Of a stretch of DNA of 64,000 nucleotides, positions 33,580 through 42,784 are shown piece by piece. The stretch covers positions 39,208-103,207 of the forward strand of contig NZ_AYXG01000165.1 of NCBI RefSeq assembly GCF_000564855.1, written 5' to 3'. The first letter of the stretch is position 1. Each line of letters opens with the position of its first letter. The translations under genes and the position numbers were made by a program. The notes beneath the pieces are model-generated. The model worked only from the letters and a program-made list of their open reading frames with translations. It ran no database searches and was not told where the DNA came from. The DNA comes from Actinokineospora spheciospongiae (GTDB lineage Bacteria; Actinomycetota; Actinomycetes; Mycobacteriales; Pseudonocardiaceae).

Positions 33580-34854
33580 TCAGTCCGGGGTCGGTGCCGT
33601 GGTGCGGGTGCGGGTGGTGGTGGGGGCGCCCAGGAGCAGGCTCACGTTGTGCCCGCCGAAGGCGAAGGAATTGCTCAGCGCCGCCCGGACCGCGCCGGTG
33701 CGCGGGGCGCCGCGCACGTGGTCGAGCGGGCAGGCCGGGTCGGGGTCGTCGAGGTGGTGGGTCGGCGGCAGCACGCCCTCGGCGATGCTCAGCGCGGTGG
33801 CGGCGGCCTCGACCGCGCCGGAACCGCCGAGCATGTGCCCGGTCAGCGCCTTGATGGAGCTGACCGCGGGCCCGTCGTCGCCGAACACCGCGCGCAGCGC
33901 CAGCGCCTCCGCCGCGTCGCCGAGCGGGGTGGAGGTGCCGTGGGCGTTGACGTGGTCCACGTCGGACGGTCGCAGGTCCGCGTCGGCCAGGGCCCGGCGC
34001 ATCACCGCGGCGGCGCCCGCGCCGTCCGGGCGCGGGGTGGTCGGGTGGTGGGCGTCGGTGGTCACCCCCCAGCCGAGCAGCCCGGCGTAGGCGGCGGCGC
34101 CGCGGGCGTCGGCGAACTCCGGGCGCTCCACCACCAGCACCCCGGCGCCCTCGGCGAGCACGAAACCGTTGCGCCGCCTGTCGAACGGCCTGCTGGACCG
34201 GCCGGGGTCCTCGGCCCAGCCCCGGGCGAGCGCGCGGGCGTTGCCGAACGCGGCGGCGACCGTCGGGTGCAGCGGGGTGTCGACACCGCCGCAGACCACC
34301 ACGTCCGCGTCCCCGGAGCGCAGCAGCCGCAGCGCCTCGGCGATGGACTGGGTCCCGGCCGCGCAGGCGGTGGCCAGGCAGGCGCTGTGGCCGCGCACGC
34401 CGTGCTTGATCGCGATCCGGGCGGCGGCCATGTTCGCCAGCATCCCGGGCAGCAGGTACGGGGTCACCTTGGCCCGACCGCCTGCCGCCCGCAGCCGCGC
34501 GTACCGGTCGTAGGTCTCCAACCCGGCCCCGCCGGTGGAGACCACCACGGCCACCCGCTCGGGGTCGACGTCGGTGCCCACGGTGATCCGGGCGTCGGCG
34601 AGCGCGTCGTCGGCGGCGGCCATGGCGTAGCGCACGAACCGGTCGACCGCCAGCGACTCCCGGGGCGGCAGCACCTCGGCGGCGTCGACCTCCGGCCCGA
34701 TCCCGGCCGCCTCCACCAGCCCGGCCAGCGGGTGCCCCTCGGGTGGGGTGACGATCCCGGTGCGCCCGACGCACAGCGCGTCGAACACCTCGCCCGGCTT
34801 GCGGCCGACCGGGGTGACGAGCCCGATGCCGGTGACCGCCCCCGCTCGGCTCAC
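33580..34854 (-). CDS. FabF-like ketosynthase
   Basis: 424 residues with a complete active site: Cys154 in LATACAAGTQS, His in VNAHGTSTPLGD and Lys/His in SIKALTGHMLGGSG. It can therefore catalyse decarboxylative condensation on a carrier protein. GTG overlaps the stop of the AMP ligase (GTGA). With the shorter KS genes at 36470 and 37009 it resembles the discrete KS sets of aryl-polyene-type clusters, but no ketoreductase or dehydratase is present in the window, so the polyketide part is likely short and unreduced. Confidence 0.9.
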   Translation of the reverse strand: MSRAGAVTGIGLVTPVGRKPGEVFDALCVGRTGIVTPPEGHPLAGLVEAAGIGPEVDAAEVLPPRESLAVDRFVRYAMAAADDALADARITVGTDVDPERVAVVVSTGGAGLETYDRYARLRAAGGRAKVTPYLLPGMLANMAAARIAIKHGVRGHSACLATACAAGTQSIAEALRLLRSGDADVVVCGGVDTPLHPTVAAAFGNARALARGWAEDPGRSSRPFDRRRNGFVLAEGAGVLVVERPEFADARGAAAYAGLLGWGVTTDAHHPTTPRPDGAGAAAVMRRALADADLRPSDVDHVNAHGTSTPLGDAAEALALRAVFGDDGPAVSSIKALTGHMLGGSGAVEAAATALSIAEGVLPPTHHLDDPDPACPLDHVRGAPRTGAVRAALSNSFAFGGHNVSLLLGAPTTTRTRTTAPTPD

Positions 34855-36473
34855 CGGGCGCCCAGGTCGGCCAGGTACCGCTCGCGCAGCGCCACCTTGC
34901 GCACCTTGCCCGTGGGGCCGAGCGGGATCTGCGCGTCGTCGACCACGACCACCTCGCGCAGCGTGGCCGCGACGTCCTCGCCCAGGGCCGCGCGGACGGC
35001 GGCGGTGCGGTCGAGCGCGGGGTCCGCGGCGGCGTCGAGCTGCACCAGCACGTCGGTGACCACCCCGGTTCCCGTCCGCACCGCCACCACCGTGCAGTCG
35101 GCGACGTCGGGGCAGGCGTTGAGGACGCGCTCCTCGGACATGGCGGTGTGCAGCCGCTTCCCGCCGCCGAGGTCGACCGAGTCCACGACCCGGTCCACGT
35201 GGTAGAAGTAGCCCTCGGCGTCCCGGTAGACCGCGTCGCCGGTGAGGAAGTAGCCGCGGACGCGGGTGCGGTGGGTGCTCACCGAGTCGTTCCAGTACCC
35301 CAGTGACAGCGTCGGCGACTTCGTCGCCAGCTCACCCACCTCCCCGTGCGGAAGTTCGTTGCCCCGGGCGTCCACCACGATCGGCTCGGCGAAGGCGTGC
35401 GCGCGGCCGATGCAGCGGCCGTAGCGGTCGGTCTCGGTGGTGTGGGTGTTGTGGAAGTGCGAGTGCCCCATCTCGCTGGAACCCAGGCCGTCGATGAACA
35501 CCGACCCGGGCAGCCGGACCCGACCCTCCCGGGTGAACACCGTGCGGTGGCCGTGGGAGATCAACCTGCGGATGTGCGCCTCGTGCGCGCAGTCGCCGGT
35601 GTTCCACCACAGCGCCACCGAGTCCAGGTCCCGGCCGCGCAGGTCGGTCCTGGCCATCTCCGACCAGGTCGCGGCGAAGCCGAACACCCCGCTCGGGCGC
35701 CACCGCTCGATCGCCTCCACCACCGACCGGCCGGTCTGCTCCGAGAGCGCGAACAGCTCGCTGCCGCTGCACAGGGCGAGGTTGAGCGCGATCAGCGTGG
35801 CCGCGTGCGGGGCGGGCAGGGCAGACAGGACGCGCTCGATGCCCTGGGCCTTCGGCATCCGCAGGCGGTGGCGGATCGCGGCGAAGAGGCTGGAGTGCGA
35901 GTGCGCGACCGCCTTCGGCACCCCCGTGGTCCCGGAGGAGTGGGTGATCGCCACCGGGTCGTCCCCGTGGAACCGGTACGGCTCGGGGGCGTCGGCGGGG
36001 TCGCCGGTGCCCAGGGTTTCGACGGGGGTCAGCCCCGACAGCGCAGAGGTCGACAGCTCGGTGCTCGACAGCGCGGCGCGGCGGGCGGCGTCGGCCAGCA
36101 CGGTGACCACGCCGACCCGGTTGAGGTACCGGGCGGTGATCTCCGGTGACACCCCGGCGTTGACCAGCGCCGGGATCGCCCCCAAGCGGGCGAGGGCGAG
36201 GAAGGTCAGGACGTTCTCCCCGACGCTGCTCGCGGTGACCCCCACCGGGTCGCGCATCCCGATGCCACGGGCGTGCAGGGTGGCGGCGCGGGCGCGGACC
36301 AGCTCGTCGAGGCGGCGCACGGTGACGGCCGTCCCGGCGGGCACCCCGTCGACCTCGCGGTCGAAGGTGAGCGCGGGCCGGTCCAGGTCGAGGTCGCGCT
36401 CGACCAGCGTGGTGAGCACGTTGCCCGCGCCCAACCCGGTCTCGGCGGCCAGTGCCGCCCGGATGCTCCTCAT
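34851..36473 (-). CDS. AMP-forming acyl/aryl ligase
   Basis: 540 residues of the ANL superfamily. The P-loop motif is ITHSSGTTGVPKAVAHS (about 174-190), the ATP-binding E is in DGLGSSEMGHSHF, the D of LTGDAVYRDAEGY and the terminal Lys in LGPTGKVRKVAL are intact. It activates a carboxylic acid as the adenylate and loads it on CoA or a carrier protein. The nature of the acid is not visible. Coupled at both ends by 4-base overlaps. Confidence 0.87.
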   Translation of the reverse strand: MRSIRAALAAETGLGAGNVLTTLVERDLDLDRPALTFDREVDGVPAGTAVTVRRLDELVRARAATLHARGIGMRDPVGVTASSVGENVLTFLALARLGAIPALVNAGVSPEITARYLNRVGVVTVLADAARRAALSSTELSTSALSGLTPVETLGTGDPADAPEPYRFHGDDPVAITHSSGTTGVPKAVAHSHSSLFAAIRHRLRMPKAQGIERVLSALPAPHAATLIALNLALCSGSELFALSEQTGRSVVEAIERWRPSGVFGFAATWSEMARTDLRGRDLDSVALWWNTGDCAHEAHIRRLISHGHRTVFTREGRVRLPGSVFIDGLGSSEMGHSHFHNTHTTETDRYGRCIGRAHAFAEPIVVDARGNELPHGEVGELATKSPTLSLGYWNDSVSTHRTRVRGYFLTGDAVYRDAEGYFYHVDRVVDSVDLGGGKRLHTAMSEERVLNACPDVADCTVVAVRTGTGVVTDVLVQLDAAADPALDRTAAVRAALGEDVAATLREVVVVDDAQIPLGPTGKVRKVALRERYLADLGAR

Positions 36474-37012
36474 GCCCGTCCCTCCGCCGTCACCAGCAGC
36501 GCCTCCGCGCCACCGGTCTGATCCCCGTCCTCGCCCAGCTCGGCCACCACGACCACCGCCTCGTCCGCGTCACCGGCGTCGATCAGCAGCTCCGCGCACG
36601 CCAGCGCGTCGGCCATCGGGTCGCCGGTGGGGCTCACGCACACCACCGGACCACCCAGTCCCCACCGGGCCGCGACGTGCCCGAGCACGGCGTTCGGGTT
36701 GGACTGGAAGAACAGCAGCGGCGGCACCCGGCGCCCGGCCGCCACCGCCTCGGTCACGATCCGCAGGGTCGTGGTGTCCCCGCGCGCGCTGGCCAGCACC
36801 AGCCCCGTGCGCGCGGCCCGCGCCGGGTCGGCGGGCGGCTCGCCGTGGTGCACCCGCAGGCAGCGCTCGGCCACCGCGGCCACCAGCGGGGTGAAGTCCG
36901 ACAGGATGAACCCGGGGATCGACGGCAGGGTGTCCACATCGGACTCCGGCCACCTGGCGTCGACGACCCGGGCGCCCAGGGTCGCCTCGGCGGTGCTCCG
37001 GGTGCCGGTCAC
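36470..37012 (-). CDS. Short ketosynthase-like protein (KS N-terminal domain, PF13723-like)
   Basis: 180 residues. FFQSNPNAVLGHVAARWGL and DALACAELLIDAGDADEAVV match the small ketoacyl-synthase-like N-terminal proteins found in aryl polyene and related type II clusters. There is no catalytic Cys in the elbow position and no His/Lys motifs, so it is a structural or chain-length partner rather than an enzyme (inference). GTG overlaps the stop of the KS at 37009. Confidence 0.72.
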   Translation of the reverse strand: MTGTRSTAEATLGARVVDARWPESDVDTLPSIPGFILSDFTPLVAAVAERCLRVHHGEPPADPARAARTGLVLASARGDTTTLRIVTEAVAAGRRVPPLLFFQSNPNAVLGHVAARWGLGGPVVCVSPTGDPMADALACAELLIDAGDADEAVVVVAELGEDGDQTGGAEALLVTAEGRA

Positions 37013-38064
37013 GGGGCACCGACCAGCAGCGCGGTGTTGGCCCCGCCGAACGCGGAGTTCAGGGTCAGCGCGTAGCGCGGCGCGGCGGTCCTGGGTTCGA
37101 GGACCAGGTCCAGCTCGCAGGCCGGGTCCGGGCCGAGGTACCCGGCGTTCACCGGCAGCCTGCCCTCGCCCAGCGCGAGGACGGTCACCACCAGCTCCAC
37201 CAGCCCGGAGGCCTCCAGCGCGTGCCCGTGCACGGACTTGGTGGAGCTGACCGGCACCGGCGCGCGGGCGAACACCCGGCGCAGCGCGGCCACCTCGGCG
37301 GCGTCGTTGAACTCGGTGCCGGTCCCGTTGGCGTTGACGTAGCCGACCTCCGCCGGGTCGACCCCACCGCGCTCCAGGGCGGTCCCGATCGCACGGGCCA
37401 GCCCGCTGCCATCCGGGGCGGGCTTGACCACGTGGTGCCCGTCCCCGGTCCGCCCCCAGCCCTCGATGGTCGCGAGTGGACTGCCGGTGTCCGGGGTGAG
37501 CAACACGGCGGCCACCCCGTCGCCGAGGACCATGCCCTGGCGGCCCCGGCTGAACGGCCGCGCCCGGCCGTCGCGGGCCAGCGCCCGGCCCGCGTCGAAC
37601 AGGCCGAACATGGCAGGCTCCACCAGGTACCCCGCCGCCACCACCACCCGCTCCGCCCGGCCGGTGCGCAGCACCGTGGCGGCGTCGGCCACCGCCGTGC
37701 TCGCCGCGACGCAGGCGTTGGTGTAGGTCCTGGGCACCCCCGCCACCCCGGTCCCGGCGACCACCGCGGCGGCCACCTCGGCGTTCGCCGCGTCGGCGTG
37801 CGCGGCGAGCAGGACCGGGGTGGCGGCCCGCTGCGCCGCGGTGAGCCCGGCGCAGACCTCCGCGACCACCCCGGTCAACTCTTCGGCCAGGTCCGGGCAC
37901 CCGGGCAGGGTGGCGGCCCGGTCGGTGCGGCGGCCCGCGGTGTCGAACCGGGTGACCGGCGCGAACGCGGGCGTGCCCGCGAACCCCGCGCCCAGCAGCC
38001 CGGCGCCGCCCCGGCCGAAGCCGGTGCGCACCGCCATCGCCGCCACCGCCACCCGCTCAGCCAC
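37009..38064 (-). CDS. Ketosynthase with a His-to-Asn change in the active site
   Basis: 351 residues, shorter than FabF (about 410). The nucleophile is kept (Cys118 in TYTNACVAAST), as are Lys276 and His281 in SSTKSVHGHALEASG. The first catalytic His of HGTGT is replaced by Asn246 (YVNANGTGTEFND). A C-H-H triad with the first His lost should impair decarboxylation but may still allow acyl transfer. It may pair with the complete KS at 33580 or with the short KS next to it. The GTG at 38064 lies 8 bases inside the carrier-protein gene. Confidence 0.83.
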   Translation of the reverse strand: MAERVAVAAMAVRTGFGRGGAGLLGAGFAGTPAFAPVTRFDTAGRRTDRAATLPGCPDLAEELTGVVAEVCAGLTAAQRAATPVLLAAHADAANAEVAAAVVAGTGVAGVPRTYTNACVAASTAVADAATVLRTGRAERVVVAAGYLVEPAMFGLFDAGRALARDGRARPFSRGRQGMVLGDGVAAVLLTPDTGSPLATIEGWGRTGDGHHVVKPAPDGSGLARAIGTALERGGVDPAEVGYVNANGTGTEFNDAAEVAALRRVFARAPVPVSSTKSVHGHALEASGLVELVVTVLALGEGRLPVNAGYLGPDPACELDLVLEPRTAAPRYALTLNSAFGGANTALLVGAP

Positions 38065-38308
38065 CGGTCGCCGCCGGGAGCACCGCGCGCAGCGCGTGCA
38101 CCGCCCCGGTGACCGTGGCCATGCCCGCGAACACCTCGTCGGTCAGCTCCAGCTCCACGCCGTAGCGCTGCTCGACCTGCGCCACCAGCCAGGTCAGCTC
38201 CAGCGAGTCCAGCTTCTCGCCGACCTCGCCCGGCGCGCGGTCGCGGTAACCGGCGACCATGGCCAGCACCGCGTCGCGGTCGGGGGGCGGGATCTGCGCG
38301 GCGGCCAT
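38057..38308 (-). CDS. Acyl carrier protein
   Basis: 83 residues. The pantetheine site is EKLDSLELTWLVAQVE (Ser about 34), followed by the acidic helix and VTGAVHALR at the end. It is adjacent to another carrier protein with a one-base gap; the two are unlike each other, suggesting distinct jobs, for example starter and extender. Confidence 0.87.
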   Translation of the reverse strand: MAAAQIPPPDRDAVLAMVAGYRDRAPGEVGEKLDSLELTWLVAQVEQRYGVELELTDEVFAGMATVTGAVHALRAVLPAATGG

Positions 38309-38309
38309 C

Positions 38310-38573
38310 TCAGGCGGACGCCTCGACGACCGGCAACCGCGCCACGACCGCCGCCGCGTACTCGTCGAGGGTCATCAGCGCCAACCCCTCGGCCTCCTCG
38401 TCGTCGAAGGCCACCCCGAACTCGTCCTCGACCCGCACCGCCAGCTCGGCCATCCCCAGCGACTCCATGTCCAGGCCCGCCGGACCCAGCTCGCTGTCCC
38501 CGGTCACGTCGCCGACGTCGTAGTTCATGTCCGCCAGCGCGGCCACGACGAACTCGCGCACCTTGTCCCTCAT
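38310..38573 (-). CDS. Acyl carrier protein
   Basis: 87 residues, strongly acidic. The pantetheine site is in AGLDMESLGMAELAVRVE (Ser about 38), then DEFGVAFDDEEAEGLA. The ATG gives MRDKVREFVVAAL, a typical carrier N-terminus. Placed between the AMP ligase at 38599 and the other carrier gene. Confidence 0.88.
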   Translation of the reverse strand: MRDKVREFVVAALADMNYDVGDVTGDSELGPAGLDMESLGMAELAVRVEDEFGVAFDDEEAEGLALMTLDEYAAAVVARLPVVEASA

Positions 38574-38598
38574 CGGGTGTCCTCCCTCGTGCCGGACC

Positions 38599-40038
38599 TC
38601 ATGCCTGGGCGGCGGTCGCCGCCACCGCGTCCGCCCGGTCCCGCGCGGCGCGCAGGACCACGGGGTCGCGGACGATCTTCCCGGTGGCCGTCCTGGGCAG
38701 GACGGGCAGCACCACCAGCTCGCGCGGGCGCTTGAACGCCGCCAGCCGCCCGGCCAGCGCCGCCTCCACCGCCTCGACCGCGCCACCCCCGGACAGCGCC
38801 AGGTACGCGCGCACGGTGCCGTCGAACAGCACCACCGCCTCCGCGACACCGTCCACCCCGGACAGGACCTGCTCGACCTCGGTCAGGTCGACCTTGAGGC
38901 CGCCCACGGAGATCTGCGAGTCCAGCCGCCCCAGCACGGTCACGTCCCCGGTGCCCGGGTCGACCGCGCCCGCGTCGCGGGTGCGCAGCCAGCCGTCGAC
39001 GAACCGGGTCGGGTCGGCCAGCCCGAGGTACGGGGAAGCGGGCACCCGCAACCACAGCTCGCCGCCGTCGGCCTTGAGCTCCACGCCGTGCGCGGGCCGC
39101 ACCGCGGGCCACAGGTCGCCGTCGAGGTCGGTGGCGATCACCCCGACCTCGGTCATCCCGTACATGGTGCCCAGCGGCACCCCGAAGCGCTCGCGGAAGC
39201 GCGGCGGCACCTCCGGGCGCACCAACTCCCCCGCCACGACCATGCGGCGCAGCAGCGGCACGGGCGCGGGCTCCGGGCCGGAGGTCAGCAACTCGGCGTG
39301 GAACGGCACACCGAGCACCGTCGCGGGCGTGTCCCCGCCTGCGACCGCGGCGAGGATGCCCTCGGCGGTGAGCCTGCGCGGGAACACCAGCTCGGCACCC
39401 GCGTGCAACCCGTTGAGCAGACCGCCGACCAGGCCGAGGACGTGCACCACGGAGGCCAGCACCACGACCCGCTCACCGCGCCGGGGAAACCCCGGCAGCC
39501 GGTCGTAGCGGTCGAGTTCGGCCACCAGGTCCCCGGCGGTGCGGGCGATGACCTTGGAGGCGCCGGTGGACCCGGAGCTGAACTGCACCAGGGCGTGCGG
39601 CATGCGCGCGGGCAGACCGCCGGGGCGCGCGGTGACCGAGGACACGACCTCGGCGTAACCGCACAACCGGTGCCCCCGGGAACTGACGACGCCCACGACG
39701 AACTGGGCGGCGACGCGGTCGAGCGCGCCCGCCACCTCGTGCTCGGTCAACCGGTGGTCCAGCAGCGCCACCTGGGCGCCGATCCGCCACCCGGCGAGCA
39801 GCACGGCCACGAACTCCAACGACGGCGGCAGTCGCAACGCGACGGTGCCACCCGCGCCCAACCCCGCCGCGCGCAGCGCCGCCTCCCGCTCACCGACCAC
39901 CGCGCGCAGCGCCGCCCGGTCGACCGGGGACACCAGCCGCAGGCACACCTCGCCGGGGTCCCCGGCGAGCAGAACGGTGTCCACCCATTCCCCGGCGGAA
40001 AACGGGGACGGGTCCGAGGATAAATCGGCGTGCGTCAT
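38599..40038 (-). CDS. AMP-forming ligase, first gene of the operon
   Basis: 479 residues of the ANL superfamily, a little short. VQFSSGSTGASKVIARTAG is the P-loop, MYGMTEVGVIATDL the ATP-binding block, LRTRDAGAVDPGTGDV the hinge region and RTATGKIVRDPV holds the terminal Lys. It probably activates the starter or an amino acid and hands it to one of the two carrier proteins that follow directly. AAAGG lies before the ATG and a recognisable promoter is at 40106-40134. Confidence 0.86.
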   Translation of the reverse strand: MTHADLSSDPSPFSAGEWVDTVLLAGDPGEVCLRLVSPVDRAALRAVVGEREAALRAAGLGAGGTVALRLPPSLEFVAVLLAGWRIGAQVALLDHRLTEHEVAGALDRVAAQFVVGVVSSRGHRLCGYAEVVSSVTARPGGLPARMPHALVQFSSGSTGASKVIARTAGDLVAELDRYDRLPGFPRRGERVVVLASVVHVLGLVGGLLNGLHAGAELVFPRRLTAEGILAAVAGGDTPATVLGVPFHAELLTSGPEPAPVPLLRRMVVAGELVRPEVPPRFRERFGVPLGTMYGMTEVGVIATDLDGDLWPAVRPAHGVELKADGGELWLRVPASPYLGLADPTRFVDGWLRTRDAGAVDPGTGDVTVLGRLDSQISVGGLKVDLTEVEQVLSGVDGVAEAVVLFDGTVRAYLALSGGGAVEAVEAALAGRLAAFKRPRELVVLPVLPRTATGKIVRDPVVLRAARDRADAVAATAAQA

Positions 40039-40105
40039 CGAAACCTTTCATTGACCCGGGTGGGCCGAATGTCGCATCGACTCAATTACCGTCCGACTGG
40101 CAGGA

Positions 40106-40134
40106 ACAATCGCATAGCGACCAGCCCGCGTCAA
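40106..40134 (-). promoter_or_regulatory. Promoter of the minus-strand operon 40038-31566
   Basis: TTGACG (40134-40129), a 17-base spacer and GATTGT (40111-40106) on the minus strand, about 60 bases before the start codon. The -35 is good and the -10 mediocre, suggesting activator help. Confidence 0.45.
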
Positions 40135-40320
40135 TGTCGACCGTAAGGAGTAGCCCACACTCGCCCGTACGACCGTTTTCCCAGTTGCGGCAGGGTGTCC
40201 ACGGTCCGACCCCGCCCACGCCGAGCAGCGTAGAGTGACCGGGGGGAGCGGTGCGTGGCCGACCCCCGCAACCGTGTGGAATTAACCGGATATCGACCAT
40301 TCTCTTTACTGGAGGGCATT

Positions 40321-41430
40321 GTGCGTCCGAACGGCGCAATGGGCGGCGGGAAAAAGGCGAAACCCGACCGACTGGCCGACTTCGCCGCCGCGGCGGCCGC
40401 CACCCTGCCGGGTGAGGTGTGGGACTACCTCGACGGCGGGGCCGGTGCGGAGTGGACACTGCGGGAGAACACCGCCGCCTTCGCCCGCCGCACCCTGCGC
40501 CCCCGGGTGCTCACCGACGTGTCCCGAGTGTCCCCCGCCACCACCCTGCTCGGCGCGGCCCTGCCGCACCCGGTCGGCATCGCCCCCACCGCCTACCACC
40601 GCCTGGTCCACCCGGACGGCGAGGTCGCCACCGCCACCGGCGCGGCGGGCGCGCTGCACGTCGTCAGCATGTTCGCCAGCACCCCGCTCGCCGACATCGC
40701 CGCCGCCGCGTCCGGTCCACTGTGGATGCAACTCTACTGGCTGCGCGACCGGGCCGTGCTGCTCGACCTCGTCCGCCGCGCCGAGGCCGCCGGGTTCGAC
40801 GCCCTGGTCCTGACCGTCGACACCCCCACCGTGGCCCGGCGGCCCCGCGACGCGCGCAACGGGTTCACCGTGCCCCCGGGCGTCGCGGCGGTGAACGTGG
40901 CCGCGTCGGTGATGGCGAGCAGCCACGTCGCCCAGGACGGCAGCTCCGCGATCGAACGGCACTCGCGCGAGCAGTTCGACCAGACCACCACCTGGGCCGA
41001 CCTGGCCTGGCTGCGCGAGCGGTCACCGCTGCCCCTGGTGCTCAAGGGCATCCTGACCGCCGAGGACACCCGACTCGCCCGCGCGCACGGCGTCGACGCC
41101 GTCATCGTGTCCAACCACGGCGGCCGCCAACTCGACGGCGCCCCCGCCACCGTCGACGCCCTCACCGAGGTGGTCGACGCGGCAGCCGGACTCCCGGTGC
41201 TGCTCGACGGCGGCGTGCGCAGCGGCCGGGACGCCCTGGTCGCCCTGGCCCTGGGCGCCCGCGCCGTGCTGCTGGGCCGCCCCGTCGTCTGGGGCCTGGC
41301 GCACGCGGGCGCGGACGGCGTCCGCGCGGTGCTGAACCTGGTCGTCGACGAGCTGACCGAGGCCATGACCCTCACCGGCCGACCGACCCTCGCCGACCTC
41401 GACCGCAGCGCGGTCAGCGGGACCCGATGA
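40321..41430 (+). CDS. hmo: 4-hydroxymandelate oxidase-like FMN-dependent alpha-hydroxy acid oxidase
   Basis: 369 residues, TIM-barrel lactate/mandelate oxidase family. The catalytic His is in VIVSNHGGRQLDGAPATVDAL (about 262), with LKGILTAEDTRLA before it and VLLDGGVRSGRDALVALALG (FMN phosphate site) after it. Hmo oxidises 4-hydroxymandelate to 4-hydroxybenzoylformate, step two of hydroxyphenylglycine synthesis. The GTG at 40321 is chosen because GGAGG lies 5 bases upstream; in-frame GTG 40255 and ATG 40339 are alternatives. Its end overlaps the convergent hpgT-like gene by 17 bases. Confidence 0.85.
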   Translation: MRPNGAMGGGKKAKPDRLADFAAAAAATLPGEVWDYLDGGAGAEWTLRENTAAFARRTLRPRVLTDVSRVSPATTLLGAALPHPVGIAPTAYHRLVHPDGEVATATGAAGALHVVSMFASTPLADIAAAASGPLWMQLYWLRDRAVLLDLVRRAEAAGFDALVLTVDTPTVARRPRDARNGFTVPPGVAAVNVAASVMASSHVAQDGSSAIERHSREQFDQTTTWADLAWLRERSPLPLVLKGILTAEDTRLARAHGVDAVIVSNHGGRQLDGAPATVDALTEVVDAAAGLPVLLDGGVRSGRDALVALALGARAVLLGRPVVWGLAHAGADGVRAVLNLVVDELTEAMTLTGRPTLADLDRSAVSGTR

Positions 41431-42784
41431 ACGCCGCCAGCCTGCGCACCCCCTCCACCAACTCCTCCGGGTCGACGTAGCTGCACGACAGCCGCAACCG
41501 GTCCCGCCCACCACCGTCGAGGTGAAAGGACTCCATCGGCGTCCACAGCACCCCGAACTCCCGCGCCGACACCTCCAGCGCGGCGGCGTCCGCCGCGAAC
41601 GGCACGGTCAGCACGGCGAAGAACCCACCCGCCGGGGTGTTCCACCGCACCCCCGACCCCGGCGAGAAGTGCCGCCCCAACTCCGCGAGCAACAACGCCA
41701 TGTTCCGCCGGTAGAACGCGACCCCCTCCGCGTTCGCCTCCCGCAACCGACACCCCGACCGCACCAGCAACCCCCCGATCACCGCCTGGCTCAACGACGG
41801 GGTGTTCACCGTGGTCATGCTCTTCACCTGCGCCAACGCGTCGGCCAGCAGCGAGGTCGACCCATCGGCGGCCACCACCCGCTGGTCGGCGAGCACGTAC
41901 CCGAGCCGGGCACCGGGGAAGCAGGTCTTCGCGAACGACCCGATGTGCACCACAGACCGATCCCGGTCGAGCGCCTTGAGCGTCGGCACCCGCACGTCGG
42001 CACCGGTGAAGAACCCGTACGGGTTGTCCTCCACCACCAGCAGCCCCTCGGCCGCCGCGAGCGCCAGCAACCGCTCCCGCTGCGCCACCGACATGCTCGC
42101 CCCCGACGGGTTGGCGAAATCGGGCACCACGTACAGCGCCCTCGGCCGCCGCCCCGCCGCCCGCACCCGCCCGACCGCCTCGGCCACCCGCCCCACGTCC
42201 AACCCCGCGTCGGTCTCCGGCACGGGTTCGAACGGGATGCCCAACAGCCGAGCGGCCCCGGTGATCCCGACGTAGCAGGGGGAGGCGACCAGCAGCACGT
42301 CATCCGGGTCGGCGAACAGCGCGCGCAGGACCAGCAGCATCCCCTCCTGCGCCCCCACCGTCACCACCACGGCGTCGGCCGGGACGTGGATGCCCTCGTC
42401 GTTGGCCACGGTCCGGGCGATGAGGTCGTGGATCTGCCCCTTGGTGCGGCCGTACTGGAACAGCGCGGTGCGCACCTGCCCCCGGTCCAGGCCCTGGGCG
42501 TGCAGGTGGTCGCGGTAGGCGGCGAGGTTTTCAGCGATGCTGTCCGGGTCGAAGAGCTTCTCGTACGGCCTGCCCGGGGCGAAGGAGATGGCCTCGGGGA
42601 AGCGGGCGGTGACCTCGTTGAGGAAGGTCATGGCCGACAGCAGCGGATCGGACAGGCTGCGGTGCAGCTCCGCGAGCCGCAGATCAGCGGCGCGGGGTTC
42701 AGCGGCGTGGAGATCGGCGGTGGGCCTGCCGTCGGGGTGCGGGTCGGCCGCGCGGGGGCCGGGGCCGGGAACCAGGCCGGTCAT
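41414..42784 (-). CDS. hpgT: Hydroxyphenylglycine transaminase-like PLP aminotransferase
   Basis: 456 residues, fold type I aminotransferase of the MocR/2-aminoadipate group. The PLP lysine is in VHIGSFAKTCFPGARLGY, with VPDFANPSGASMS (Asn-Pro contact), VVEDNPYGFF and the C-terminal RLRLSCSYVD. HpgT transfers an amino group, usually from tyrosine, to 4-hydroxybenzoylformate, giving 4-hydroxyphenylglycine and 4-hydroxyphenylpyruvate, which re-enters at HmaS. An N-terminal extension of some 45 residues precedes the fold. The ATG overlaps the hydrolase stop. Confidence 0.82.
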   Translation of the reverse strand: MTGLVPGPGPRAADPHPDGRPTADLHAAEPRAADLRLAELHRSLSDPLLSAMTFLNEVTARFPEAISFAPGRPYEKLFDPDSIAENLAAYRDHLHAQGLDRGQVRTALFQYGRTKGQIHDLIARTVANDEGIHVPADAVVVTVGAQEGMLLVLRALFADPDDVLLVASPCYVGITGAARLLGIPFEPVPETDAGLDVGRVAEAVGRVRAAGRRPRALYVVPDFANPSGASMSVAQRERLLALAAAEGLLVVEDNPYGFFTGADVRVPTLKALDRDRSVVHIGSFAKTCFPGARLGYVLADQRVVAADGSTSLLADALAQVKSMTTVNTPSLSQAVIGGLLVRSGCRLREANAEGVAFYRRNMALLLAELGRHFSPGSGVRWNTPAGGFFAVLTVPFAADAAALEVSAREFGVLWTPMESFHLDGGGRDRLRLSCSYVDPEELVEGVRRLAAFIGSR

